DNA of 47,220 nucleotides, taken from positions 1 through 47,220 of the forward strand of contig NZ_JAUSWH010000023.1 of NCBI RefSeq assembly GCF_030815125.1, given 5' to 3'. This stretch comes from Allorhizobium paknamense. Its GTDB lineage: Bacteria; Pseudomonadota; Alphaproteobacteria; Rhizobiales; Rhizobiaceae. The translations under genes and the position numbers were made by a program. Of this stretch, positions 7,848-16,015 are shown one piece after another (position 1 is the stretch's first letter; the number at the start of each line of letters is the position of its first letter). The notes below the pieces were generated by a model. It ran no database searches. It saw nothing but the letters and a program-made list of their open reading frames with translations, and was not told the origin of the DNA.

Positions 7848-9344
7848 TCACTTCATGGTCGGCATCACGAATTCCGCGCCGGACTTGATGCCGGACGGCC
7901 AGCGGCTCGTCACGGTCTTGGTGCGGGTCCAGAATTTGATGGCGTCCGTGCCGTGCTGGTTGAGATCGCCGAAGGCAGAGGCCTTCCAGCCGCCGAAGGA
8001 GTGATAGGCCAGCGGCACCGGAATCGGCACATTGATGCCCACCATACCGATATTGATGCGGCTGGCGAAATCGCGGGCGGCATCGCCGTCGCGGGTAAAG
8101 ATGGCAACGCCATTGCCGTATTCATGCTTCATCGGCAGCGACAGCGCCTCTTCATAATTTTTGGCGCGCACCACGGAGAGCACCGGACCGAAGATTTCGG
8201 TCTTGTAGATGTCCATCTCCGGCGTGACATTGTCGAACAGGCAACCCCCGACGAAATAGCCGTTTTCATAGCCCTGCAGCTTGAAGCCGCGGCCATCGAC
8301 GACGAGCTTAGCGCCCTCTTCCACACCCTTGTCGATCAGGCCGAGAATGCGCTCGCGCGCGGCCTTGGTGATGACCGGGCCCATATCGGCCTTGTCATCG
8401 GTATAGGGGCCGATGCGGAGCGATTCGACCATGGGCGTCAGCTTTTCGATCAGGCGGTTGGCGGTTTCCTCACCCACCGGAACGGCCACGGAAATCGCCA
8501 TGCAGCGCTCGCCGGCAGAGCCGTAGCCCGCACCCATCAGCGCATTTGCGGCCTGGTCGAGATCGGCATCGGGCATGATGATCATGTGGTTCTTGGCGCC
8601 GCCGAAGCACTGGGCGCGCTTGCCGTTCATGGCCGCCGTGCCATAGACATAGCGGGCGATCGGCGTGGAACCGACGAAGGAAATGCCGCCGATATCCGGG
8701 TGGGTCAGCAGGCCATCGACAGCAGCCTTGTCACCGTTGACGACATTGAGAATGCCGGCAGGCAGGCCAGCCTCGATCATCAGTTCGGCCAGGCGGATCG
8801 GCACGGACGGATCGCGCTCGGACGGCTTGAGGATAAAGGCATTGCCGCAGGCGATGGCCGGGGCAAACATCCACATCGGGATCATGCCCGGGAAGTTGAA
8901 GGGGGTGATGCCCGCGCCGATGCCAACCGGCTGGCGGATCGAATACATGTCGATATTGGGCCCGGCACCTTCGGTGAACTCGCTCTTCGACAGGTGCGGA
9001 ATACCGATGACGAATTCGCAGACTTCGAGGCCGCGAACGATATCGCCCTTGGCGTCTTCGATGGTCTTGCCATGTTCGCGGGACAAAAGCGCTGCCAGTT
9101 CATCCATGTGCTGGTTCAGCAGTTCCACGAACTTGATGAAGACGCGGGCGCGACGCTGCGGATTGGTGGCGGCCCATTTCGGCTGGGCGGCCTTGGCATT
9201 TTCCACGGCAGCGTTCAGTTCGGCGGCGCTGGCCAGCGAAACCTCACCCTGAATCTCGCCCGTAGCGGGGTTGTAAATGGGCTGCGTCTGCCCGGACGTG
9301 CCGGCAACATGCTTGCCGCCGATGAAATGACCGACCTGATACAT
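7848..9344 (-). CDS. mmsA: CoA-acylating methylmalonate-semialdehyde dehydrogenase
   Basis: A 498-residue aldehyde dehydrogenase of the MmsA/IolA branch. It converts methylmalonate semialdehyde (or malonate semialdehyde) with CoA and NAD to propionyl-CoA or acetyl-CoA in valine and inositol breakdown. Visible features are the N-terminus GHFIGGKHVAGTSG, the cofactor segment TPFNFPGMIPMWMFAPAIAC, the GGAKNHMIIMPDAD stretch specific to this branch, and the catalytic cysteine C281 in GSAGERCMAISV. The general-base glutamate of ordinary aldehyde dehydrogenases is absent, as expected for the CoA-dependent type. It is divergent from a LysR regulator across a 105-base gap that holds an inverted repeat, so it is probably that regulator's target. 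Confidence 0.95.
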   Translation of the reverse strand: MYQVGHFIGGKHVAGTSGQTQPIYNPATGEIQGEVSLASAAELNAAVENAKAAQPKWAATNPQRRARVFIKFVELLNQHMDELAALLSREHGKTIEDAKGDIVRGLEVCEFVIGIPHLSKSEFTEGAGPNIDMYSIRQPVGIGAGITPFNFPGMIPMWMFAPAIACGNAFILKPSERDPSVPIRLAELMIEAGLPAGILNVVNGDKAAVDGLLTHPDIGGISFVGSTPIARYVYGTAAMNGKRAQCFGGAKNHMIIMPDADLDQAANALMGAGYGSAGERCMAISVAVPVGEETANRLIEKLTPMVESLRIGPYTDDKADMGPVITKAARERILGLIDKGVEEGAKLVVDGRGFKLQGYENGYFVGGCLFDNVTPEMDIYKTEIFGPVLSVVRAKNYEEALSLPMKHEYGNGVAIFTRDGDAARDFASRINIGMVGINVPIPVPLAYHSFGGWKASAFGDLNQHGTDAIKFWTRTKTVTSRWPSGIKSGAEFVMPTMK

Positions 9345-9385
9345 GGGTATCCTCCTTGTTTATGGAGGGGAGTATCCGACTTTAA

Positions 9386-9430
9386 TTTGCACAACGCAAC
9401 GCGATGATTTACGCATCCGTTGTGCGTAAA
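9386..9430. promoter_or_regulatory. Inverted repeat between mmsA and its divergent LysR gene
   Basis: TTTGCACAACG at about 9386-9396 is matched by an inverted CGTTGTGCGTAAA at about 9418-9430. The smaller GCGATGATTTACGC lies between them. Position and symmetry fit a LysR-type operator that controls both divergent genes. Confidence 0.6.
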
Positions 9431-9449
9431 TTGAAGTTGAGGGAGCAGT

Positions 9450-10331
9450 ATGAATTGGGATGATGTCAGAATTTTCCTGAGCGTGGCCCGTACCGGGCAG
9501 ATCCTTGCGGCATCGCGGCGGCTGGGGCTGAACCATGCCACGCTGTCGAGGCGGCTGACGGCGCTGGAAGATGCGCTGAAGACACGGCTTTTCATTCGCC
9601 GCACCCATGGCTGCGAACTGACGGCGGAAGGGGAGATCTTTCTGGCCAGCGCCGAGCGCATGGAAACCGAGATGCTGGAAGCCCAGGCACGGCTTGGCCA
9701 TACGGATGCGCGGGTGGCGGGCACGGTGCGCATCGGTGCGCCGGACGGGTTCGGCGTCTTCTTTCTGGCTTCGCGGCTCGGCCCCTTGCTGGAGCAGCAT
9801 CCGGAGCTGAAGGTGCAACTGGTTCCCGTGCCGCGCTCCTTTTCGCTGTCGCAGCGCGAGGCCGATATCGCCGTCACGCTGGAGCGGCCCGAACAGGGCA
9901 GGCTCGTTTCCGCCCATCTCACCGATTATACGCTCGGCCTTTATGCCTCCCGCGATTACCTTAGCCGCCACGGCGCGCCGGACAATGCCGAGGCGCTGAA
10001 GCGCCACCGGCGGATCGGCTATGTGGAAGACCTGATCTTCACGCCATCGCTGAACTATACCGGCGAAATCCTGCGGGACTGGAATGCCGGCTTTGAAATC
10101 TCATCCGCCATCGGCCAGACGGAGGCGGTGCGCTCCGGTGCGGGCATCGGCATTCTGCATGCCTATATCGCCCGGCAATATCCGGAACTGGTGCGCGTGC
10201 TGCCGGACCTCATCATCCGCCGCGCCTATTGGACCACCTATCATGAAAGCCTGCGCGCCATCGCCCGCATCCGCACCGTGGTGGATTATCTCAGCGACAG
10301 CGTAAAGGCCGAACGGGCGATTTTCGAATAG
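9450..10331 (+). CDS. LysR-family transcriptional regulator
   Basis: A 293-residue LysR regulator with an N-terminal winged helix-turn-helix (residues 1-60: WDDVRIFLSVARTGQILAAS, then LNHATLSRRLTALE) and a C-terminal periplasmic-binding-protein-like effector domain (about 90-290). It is divergent from mmsA, the classical arrangement for a LysR protein that controls its neighbour, with an inverted repeat between the two. The effector could be an intermediate of valine or inositol breakdown, which is inferred. AGGGAG precedes the start. Confidence 0.9.
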   Translation: MNWDDVRIFLSVARTGQILAASRRLGLNHATLSRRLTALEDALKTRLFIRRTHGCELTAEGEIFLASAERMETEMLEAQARLGHTDARVAGTVRIGAPDGFGVFFLASRLGPLLEQHPELKVQLVPVPRSFSLSQREADIAVTLERPEQGRLVSAHLTDYTLGLYASRDYLSRHGAPDNAEALKRHRRIGYVEDLIFTPSLNYTGEILRDWNAGFEISSAIGQTEAVRSGAGIGILHAYIARQYPELVRVLPDLIIRRAYWTTYHESLRAIARIRTVVDYLSDSVKAERAIFE

Positions 10332-10394
10332 GATTTGCAGCATTTCCAGGAAAGTAATAGGAAGAGTCATTGAAAATGACACTTCGTATTCCCT

Positions 10395-10477
10395 TTTCGA
10401 ATATCTCAAGCCTCTGATGCATTTGAGATATTCGAAATTTCTTCAAGGCGAGGATGCGTTAGCATCTTCGAGCCTTG
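10395..10477 (+). repeat. 83-bp two-hairpin repeat, copy 1
   Basis: It starts with TTTCGAATATCTCAAG, which pairs with TTGAGATATTCGAAA. A second imperfect stem follows, from CAAGGCGAGGATGC to GCATCTTCGAGCCTTG. The same 83 bases, with four differences by my alignment, lie inverted at 43023-43105. Short matches to another repeat family flank this copy in inverted orientation (about 10337-10353 and 10485-10503). Confidence 0.85.
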
Positions 10478-10505
10478 GTATAAGCAGCAGTTTTCCTGGG
10501 AATGC

Positions 10506-12437
10506 TTATGGATCCAGCGAAAGCTGCCGCGCCACGAAGAGCGAGCCGTCATAGGTGAAATGGCCGTGATCGAAGGTCACCAGCGCCCGATGGCCCAGAG
10601 GGTCCACCCAGGCCCTGCAGAGTGTGCCGTGACACAGCATATCCTTCAGCGAAATGAAGCGCGCACCGTTTCGCTCGGCAATCGCCTTGAGCGTGGCATC
10701 GGAGGCTTCGACCTCCACCAATGAGGTGTTTTCAACCGCGTCCTGATTGAGATCGAGATTGCGCCGCAGGATGAGCCTCGGCAATTTCGGCCGCCAGATC
10801 GGCGGACTGCCAATCAGGATGATCCGGGTTTCGGGCGAGGCTTCGCGCACCCGGCGCACGGTCGCCTCCACGCCGGGAGAAGCATCATATATCTCGCTGC
10901 GCGTCCAATAGGCCGTTAGCACCAGCCGCGCCGGATGGGCGCGGATCACCTCGGCCAGGGTCTGGTCGTTCAGCCCCTGACAGCGCGGATTGCCGCCGAA
11001 GAAGACATGGATGACCGGCGGACATCCGGCCCCGCTCAGTTCCTGAACATCGTTCCGCACCGTGCGCAGCCCGTAGGACAGATGCCGGGCAAAACTGTCA
11101 CCCCAGACTAGGGTGGATTGCGCCGTCACCGCGCTCTTGCAGGCATCCGGGAAAGAGAGGATGCCGGATTTGGCCTCCAGGAAACAGCGCGATTGGTAAG
11201 GCTTCGGCACCGGGGTCTGGGCCTGTTCCAGAACCAGCCGGGTCCGCTCATCGGCGCGGAACCCGTTGCTGGCCAGATAGAAAGGCACACCGATCATCAG
11301 CAGGATCATGAGCGCAGCAATGCTGGAGGAAACGAGCGCCTGTCCTGCACTGACCTTACGCCCCACCAGCCGCCAGGGATTTTCGATCATGACGTAGCTG
11401 ACGATGGCAAGCAGGACAGCGAGCACGACAGTCCCGGCAACCAATTGCGGGGAGGAGGACCGGAACACCTGCAGGCTGATCAGCGCCAGCAGGGGATTGT
11501 GCCAGAGATAGAGACTGTAGCTGATCTTGCCGAGGCCGCGCAGCGGCGCAAAACCTGCCAGCGGCGAACGGTAACCCCCCTCGCCGAACACAAGAAGATA
11601 AAGCGCCGCCAGCACCACCGCAGCCAGACGCCCCAGCGTCTGCAGATCGCGATCCTCACTGTAGACCGCGAAGAGAAGAGCCATGAGGACCGGCAGAACG
11701 ACACCGAGCGCCCCGGCAAACCCATTTGTCAGGCGCGGCCGCCAGGCGATGAAGGCAATCAATGCGCCTGCCGCCAGTTCCCAGAAGCGGGCAGGCATCA
11801 GGAAAAAACCGGCATCGGGCGCCAGCCGGTCCAGCAGCAGGCTCAAGATCAGACTGCCGAGGATCAGAACGGCGGCAATGACGCCGCTGCGCGAGCGAAA
11901 GCGCCGGAGACAGAAAAGAATGAGCGGCGCAACCAGATAGAACTGTTCTTCGACGGAGAGGCTCCAGACATGCAGGAGCGGCACCTCGTCATTGGTCGGG
12001 CCGAAGTAATCGACATGGTTCCAGAAATCGAAATTCGCCACAAAAAGCAGGGAATAGAGCCCGCTGCGCAGATACTGGCTGAAAATCGCATCGAAGCTGA
12101 CCAGCCAGACAAAGGGCAGGATCAGCAGGATCACCGCGACCAGCGCCGGAATAATGCGGAGAAACCGCCGCCGGTAGAAGACCAAAGCCGAATAGGTGAC
12201 GCCACTGCGGGCATAGATGCGGGCGATCAGAAAGCCGCTGATGACAAAGAAAATGTCCACCCCGAGAAAGCCGCCGCGCAGCACCGGAACGCCGGCGTGA
12301 TAAAGCACCACGGCAACAACGGCGAGCGCCCGCAGCACATCGATTTCGGGAATATAGCTGTCCTTGTGCAGATCACGCTCCAGACGGAACAGGGTGCGGC
12401 ACCAGCTATTAAGACGCGGCAGAATGAAACCCGACAA
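10506..12437 (-). CDS. Acyltransferase-3 / SGNH-domain membrane protein (OafA/YrhL type)
   Basis: A 643-residue two-part enzyme. Residues of about 30-370 form an acyltransferase-3 membrane domain with about ten hydrophobic segments. It carries the hallmark EIDVLRALAVVAVVLYHAG and GGFLGVDIFFVISGFL, including the presumed catalytic histidine. Residues of about 420-640 form an SGNH hydrolase-like domain with WGDSFARHL and FDHGHFTYDG, which would supply the nucleophile Ser and the Asp-His pair. Such fusions add O-acetyl groups to lipopolysaccharide, exopolysaccharide or peptidoglycan. The first in-frame codon used here is TTG with no strong ribosome site, so the true start may lie a little downstream. 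It is isolated, with repeats on its 3' side. Confidence 0.85.
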   Translation of the reverse strand: MSGFILPRLNSWCRTLFRLERDLHKDSYIPEIDVLRALAVVAVVLYHAGVPVLRGGFLGVDIFFVISGFLIARIYARSGVTYSALVFYRRRFLRIIPALVAVILLILPFVWLVSFDAIFSQYLRSGLYSLLFVANFDFWNHVDYFGPTNDEVPLLHVWSLSVEEQFYLVAPLILFCLRRFRSRSGVIAAVLILGSLILSLLLDRLAPDAGFFLMPARFWELAAGALIAFIAWRPRLTNGFAGALGVVLPVLMALLFAVYSEDRDLQTLGRLAAVVLAALYLLVFGEGGYRSPLAGFAPLRGLGKISYSLYLWHNPLLALISLQVFRSSSPQLVAGTVVLAVLLAIVSYVMIENPWRLVGRKVSAGQALVSSSIAALMILLMIGVPFYLASNGFRADERTRLVLEQAQTPVPKPYQSRCFLEAKSGILSFPDACKSAVTAQSTLVWGDSFARHLSYGLRTVRNDVQELSGAGCPPVIHVFFGGNPRCQGLNDQTLAEVIRAHPARLVLTAYWTRSEIYDASPGVEATVRRVREASPETRIILIGSPPIWRPKLPRLILRRNLDLNQDAVENTSLVEVEASDATLKAIAERNGARFISLKDMLCHGTLCRAWVDPLGHRALVTFDHGHFTYDGSLFVARQLSLDP

Positions 12438-12738
12438 AAAAGACCATCCACGATTATGGACAGGCTCCTGCAGGAGCTTTGTCCGCTATTGCATACAGGA
12501 CGCAGAAAATCTGTCCCTGGGAGCGCTTTTCCATCTTTGTTTTGCTCCGGCAGAATTACGCTTTAGCAGTGGAGGGAGCGCCTGTCATGCCCCGGGGAGC
12601 CAGGGTAGTGCGGCTTTGCCGCGGCAACCAAACCATGCCGGGATATTACAAATGCCATTTAACTTATAGTAATATTAGAAACATATCCTTCGCCAATCCG
12701 AAACATAACCGTCTAATGATCGGAGACGGGGGATCATC
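12438..12738. other. Gene-free divergent gap before the NIT chemoreceptor
   Basis: About 300 bases between two divergent genes. The last 100 bases are AT-rich (near TTTAACTTATAGTAATATTAG) and probably hold the promoter of the chemoreceptor. I see no gene, hairpin or recognised operator here. The open frames that cross it look accidental. Confidence 0.5.
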
Positions 12739-14931
12739 ATGCGTTTTACGAACCTTTCCATTTCGAAGCGGCTCTGGCTTTCAGTGCTGCCGCCTTTGTT
12801 CGCCATGTTTTATCTGGCGTCCCTGCAGGTCGTGGAGTTCTGGACCTCCTACCAGCATATGAACGATATTGTTGCAATCAGCGACAGCTTGACGGAAATC
12901 GGCGCCATTGTGCATGTACTGCAGGTTGAACGCGGCCAGTCGGCAGGGTTCCTTTCGTCCCAGGGCAAGAGTGGCACGGGGGAGATCGGTGCAGCCCGGC
13001 AGGCGTCCGACAAGGCGCTCCAGCACCTCCCCGAGGTTTATCGGGCCGTCGCCGATCTGGCGGATCAAGCACTGGCCAGCAATCTGACAGAGGTCAAGGG
13101 ACGGCTGGCGGATCTGGAAGGGTTCCGGAGCAAGATCGATACGCTTTCGGTCAACGGCAAACAGTCCTTCGAATTTTACAGCAGCATCATCGCCAATCTT
13201 TCCGGCACGGCCTCCTGGCTTGCCATGACGGGCATGGATTCCAGCGTTGCCGCCGAAATGATGGCCTATAATCAATTGATGCGGGCCAAGGAAATTGCCG
13301 GTCAGGAACGAGCGATCGGCAACAGCTTTATCGCGGCAGGCAAGGTTGATCCGGCTCGGCTCACGGAATTTGCGCAGATGGGCGGTGCCCAGGACGCGCT
13401 GCTGGCAAACTTCCTCAACCTGCAAGACGACGACCTGAAGGCCAGCTACAGGGCTGCCCTTCAGGTTCCTGCCCTTGAAGACATTCGTGCCGTTCGCAAC
13501 AGGATCATCGGCGACGGCAAGGCCGCAGAGCTCAGCGATCTTGACAGCAAGAAATGGTTTGCAACCGCGACATCGCGCATCAATGCGATGAAGGCCGTGG
13601 AAGACAAGAGCCTGGCGCATATTGCCGAACGCGCCCGGCTGGATGCGTCTTCGGCACTGGCTGGTCTGACACGTATTCTCACCCTCTCCGTGGTTGGCGG
13701 ACTGCTGATGGTTGCACTCTCGGGATTCATGGCCGTGACGATCGTCTCTCCGATCAGACAGATCGTGGGTGTCATGCGCCGACTGGCCAATGGCGATCTG
13801 GCGGCAAACGAGACCGGTGCCGACCGCAAGGACGAGATCGGCGACATGTCACGAGCAGTCGAGGTGTTCCGCAAGAACGCGATCCGGAACCAGCAGTTGG
13901 AAACCGAAGCAGAACAAGCCCGCCAGCGGGCCGAGGAAGATCGTCTGGAAACCCAGAGACGTGCCGAAGCAGAAGCCGAGGAAAGGCTGAACCGGGCAAC
14001 GGGCTCACTGGCCATGGGCCTGAGACGGCTTGCCGATGGCGATATGCAGTGTGAAATCCATGAAGCCTTCGCCCCGCAATTCGAGGCACTACGGGAGGAC
14101 TTCAACAGATCGGTCAACCAGTTGCGGCAGGCCTTGCTCACGGTCAACACCTCAGTTCAGGCGGTCAACCAGGGCATTGCCGAGATCTCCGCAGCCTCGG
14201 ACGACCTTTCGCGGCGCACCGAGCAGCAGGCGGCCTCCCTGGAGGAAACCGCCGCGGCTCTGGAGGAAATTACCTCCAACGTCTCTGCAACATCGAAACG
14301 GTCGAACGAAGCGCGCACGGTGACGCGCGACGCCCAGACCCAAGCGGATAAATCCGGTGCAATCGTCCGTGAAGCTGTTGTGGCAATGGAGCGGATCGAC
14401 CACGCCTCCCGCCAGATCAGTCAGATCATCTCGGTGATCGATGAGATCGCTTTCCAGACCAACCTGCTGGCTCTGAACGCCGGTGTCGAGGCCGCACGCG
14501 CCGGAGAAGCGGGCAAGGGCTTTGCCGTGGTGGCGCAGGAAGTGCGCGAACTGGCGCAACGTTCAGCGGGTGCAGCAAGAGAAATCAAGACGCTGATCAC
14601 CAATTCCGAGGCTGCCGTGTCCGAAGGGGTACGACTTGTGTCTGGCACCGGCTCCGGACTGGAGGCGATTGCGGATCTGATCGTCAAGGTCAACGCCCAT
14701 ATGGAAGCCATCGCCGCTGCTGCCCAGGAGCAATCCTCAGGACTGGCAGAAATCAGCAATGCCGTCAGCCAGATGGACCAGACCACCCAGCAGAACGCTG
14801 CCATGGTCGAGGAAATGAACGCCGCCGGTGCGGGCCTTGCACAGGAAAGCAGCCAGTTGGAAGACCTTCTGTCCAAGTTTCAGCTGGGCTATGGCGGATC
14901 CAGTATGAGAGACGCACGAAAACGCGCCTGA
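12739..14931 (+). CDS. Methyl-accepting chemotaxis protein with NIT-like sensor
   Basis: A 730-residue membrane chemoreceptor that signals through CheW and CheA to the flagellar motor. It has a first membrane helix (about 10-32), then a periplasmic all-helical domain (about 45-300) of the nitrate/nitrite-sensing (NIT) type. The key pattern is EIGAIVHVLQVERGQSAGFL, close to the NIT consensus around the ERGxSAGFL motif. A second membrane helix (about 310-332), a HAMP domain (PIRQIVGVMRRLANGDL), a coiled coil and the signalling hairpin with IDEIAFQTNLLALNAGVEA follow. There is no CheR-binding pentapeptide at the C-terminus (ends DARKRA). The ligand is inferred to be nitrate/nitrite or a related anion. 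A hairpin follows at 14949-14976. Confidence 0.9.
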   Translation: MRFTNLSISKRLWLSVLPPLFAMFYLASLQVVEFWTSYQHMNDIVAISDSLTEIGAIVHVLQVERGQSAGFLSSQGKSGTGEIGAARQASDKALQHLPEVYRAVADLADQALASNLTEVKGRLADLEGFRSKIDTLSVNGKQSFEFYSSIIANLSGTASWLAMTGMDSSVAAEMMAYNQLMRAKEIAGQERAIGNSFIAAGKVDPARLTEFAQMGGAQDALLANFLNLQDDDLKASYRAALQVPALEDIRAVRNRIIGDGKAAELSDLDSKKWFATATSRINAMKAVEDKSLAHIAERARLDASSALAGLTRILTLSVVGGLLMVALSGFMAVTIVSPIRQIVGVMRRLANGDLAANETGADRKDEIGDMSRAVEVFRKNAIRNQQLETEAEQARQRAEEDRLETQRRAEAEAEERLNRATGSLAMGLRRLADGDMQCEIHEAFAPQFEALREDFNRSVNQLRQALLTVNTSVQAVNQGIAEISAASDDLSRRTEQQAASLEETAAALEEITSNVSATSKRSNEARTVTRDAQTQADKSGAIVREAVVAMERIDHASRQISQIISVIDEIAFQTNLLALNAGVEAARAGEAGKGFAVVAQEVRELAQRSAGAAREIKTLITNSEAAVSEGVRLVSGTGSGLEAIADLIVKVNAHMEAIAAAAQEQSSGLAEISNAVSQMDQTTQQNAAMVEEMNAAGAGLAQESSQLEDLLSKFQLGYGGSSMRDARKRA

Positions 14932-14948
14932 CGCCGAACGCAGCACCA

Positions 14949-14976
14949 TGAAGACGCCCCTTGACAGGGGCTTCTT
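14949..14976 (+). terminator. Hairpin after the NIT chemoreceptor
   Basis: GAAG and GCCCC pair with GGGGC and CTTC around the loop TTGACA, with small internal mismatches. The T-run is weak, so termination efficiency is uncertain. Confidence 0.5.
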
Positions 14977-15028
14977 CCACATCGACCGTGATCGATGTTC
15001 TGCAATATTTCTGAATTCATGGGAGGAA

Positions 15029-15105
15029 TGGTACGGTTGAGTGGAGTTGAACCACTGACCTCAGGTGCCACAAACCTGCGCTCTAACCAACTGAGCTACA
15101 ACCGC
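15029..15105 (-). tRNA. tRNA-His (anticodon GTG), CCA encoded
   Basis: Read on the minus strand, the 77 bases fold as a full cloverleaf: acceptor GCGGTTG / CAACCGT, D arm TAGCTCAGTTGGTTAGAGC, anticodon stem CAGGT / ACCTG with loop TTGTGGC (anticodon GTG), T arm with GGTTCAA, and an encoded CCA end. The base before position 1 is T and the discriminator is A73, so the universal G-1 of tRNA-His is not encoded. This is a known trait of many alphaproteobacteria. It also supports the phylogenetic placement. Confidence 0.97.
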
Positions 15106-15224
15106 ACAAGCGCCGAAGCGTTCTTGAGGCGTCACATACGAGCAGCGGGAAGATTTTTCAAGCCTTTTTTTCAGACCACGAGAGAGGGTGTGGAAAGACG
15201 GATGGCGAAATCACGCTGCTTTCA

Positions 15225-15252
15225 TAAAAAAGGGCCGGAAACCCGGCCCTTC
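15225..15252 (-). terminator. Terminator after the phasin gene
   Basis: On the minus strand AAGGGCCGG pairs with CCGGCCCTT around GTTT and is followed by a run of T. It is a strong intrinsic terminator 20 bases beyond the phasin stop. Confidence 0.9.
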
Positions 15253-15271
15253 AAAACATACAGTTAAAAAC

Positions 15272-15733
15272 TCAGGCGACCTTGAAGGTGGAGATCACCT
15301 TTTCGGCGGCTTCCTTGCCCGGCTTGGAGACGGTTTCGGCAACTTTGCGGGCGGCTTCCTGCATGGCCTTGGCCTGCTCGACGGTGACTTCAGCCTGCTT
15401 GCGGATGAAGGAGGTCTGCAGCTCGACGAATTCGGCAACGGACTTCACGGTCAGCAGGGCTTCCATGTGCGACAGCGACAGTTCGGCATTGGTGCGCAGT
15501 GCCTCGACAGCCTTGAGGCCAAGCTCGACGCTGCCGTTCTGGGCGCTCTGAAGCGTGGCTTCAACGGTCTTGGAAGCGTCTTCGGCGGCAACCTTCATCT
15601 TGGAATAGGCGTCCTTGGACTGGGCAGCGCCCTTTTCCGCGAAGTCGCGCAGGCTCTCGGAGAACTTGGCCGGATCGAAGGCGGAGAAAGAGAAGACATC
15701 GGCAGTTTTGGTTGCGGTCTTGGTATTTGCCAT
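15272..15733 (-). CDS. phaP: Phasin (polyhydroxyalkanoate granule protein)
   Basis: A 153-residue small helical protein of the phasin_2 family, which coats polyhydroxybutyrate granules and controls their number and size. After a short Thr/Lys-rich start it has the conserved FDPAKFSESLRDFAEKG segment. An amphipathic helical body follows, with ELGLKAVEALRTNAELSLSHMEALLTVKS, and EFVELQTSFIRKQAEV near the C-terminus, all typical of alphaproteobacterial phasins. The frame is open upstream, but the start at 15733 has GGAG about seven bases before it and gives the normal length. A TGCA-rich palindrome in its promoter resembles a PhaR site. A strong terminator follows. Confidence 0.9.
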   Translation of the reverse strand: MANTKTATKTADVFSFSAFDPAKFSESLRDFAEKGAAQSKDAYSKMKVAAEDASKTVEATLQSAQNGSVELGLKAVEALRTNAELSLSHMEALLTVKSVAEFVELQTSFIRKQAEVTVEQAKAMQEAARKVAETVSKPGKEAAEKVISTFKVA

Positions 15734-15807
15734 GGTTTTCGCTCCTGGTTGGACCGTGTGCTCCCCGGCCCCTGGTGTTTCCATGCCTGTGAATATAGGC
15801 GATTTCC

Positions 15808-15840
15808 TTGTGCATTGCAATATTGTTGTGCAGTGCACAA
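15808..15840. promoter_or_regulatory. TGCA-rich operator upstream of the phasin gene (possible PhaR site)
   Basis: It contains a perfect palindrome TTGTGCA-G-TGCACAA at 15826-15840, an upstream direct copy of TTGTGCA at 15808-15814, and between them TTGCAA and CAATATTG, both self-complementary. PhaR/AniA repressors bind TGC-rich sites in phasin promoters. The assignment to PhaR is inferred. Confidence 0.55.
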
Positions 15841-15965
15841 TGCGCTTATGACGCGCAAATTGTCGCAGACGGTCGCCACTTTCCGCCTGAAGACGACTCG
15901 GTGGGTATTAACCCTGTTTGGCAATTGACAAGGGCTTTGCTGGACCAAAACCGGGTGTGAAGTTA

Positions 15966-15980
15966 TTAAAAAACTGTTAA
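15966..15980. promoter_or_regulatory. CtrA-type box upstream of cbrA
   Basis: TTAA, seven bases, TTAA: the full core of the CtrA binding site. It lies about 36 bases before the proposed cbrA start. A TTGACA hexamer lies about 40 bases further upstream. CbrA/PdhS kinases act on the DivK-CtrA pathway, so feedback control is plausible. Confidence 0.55.
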
Positions 15981-16015
15981 TCTCGCACCATTCCAGCGAA
16001 GCCGACAGGATGATC

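Noticed and set aside
14995..15267. 90-codon plus-strand frame
   Set aside because: It runs antisense through the tRNA-His gene and a terminator.
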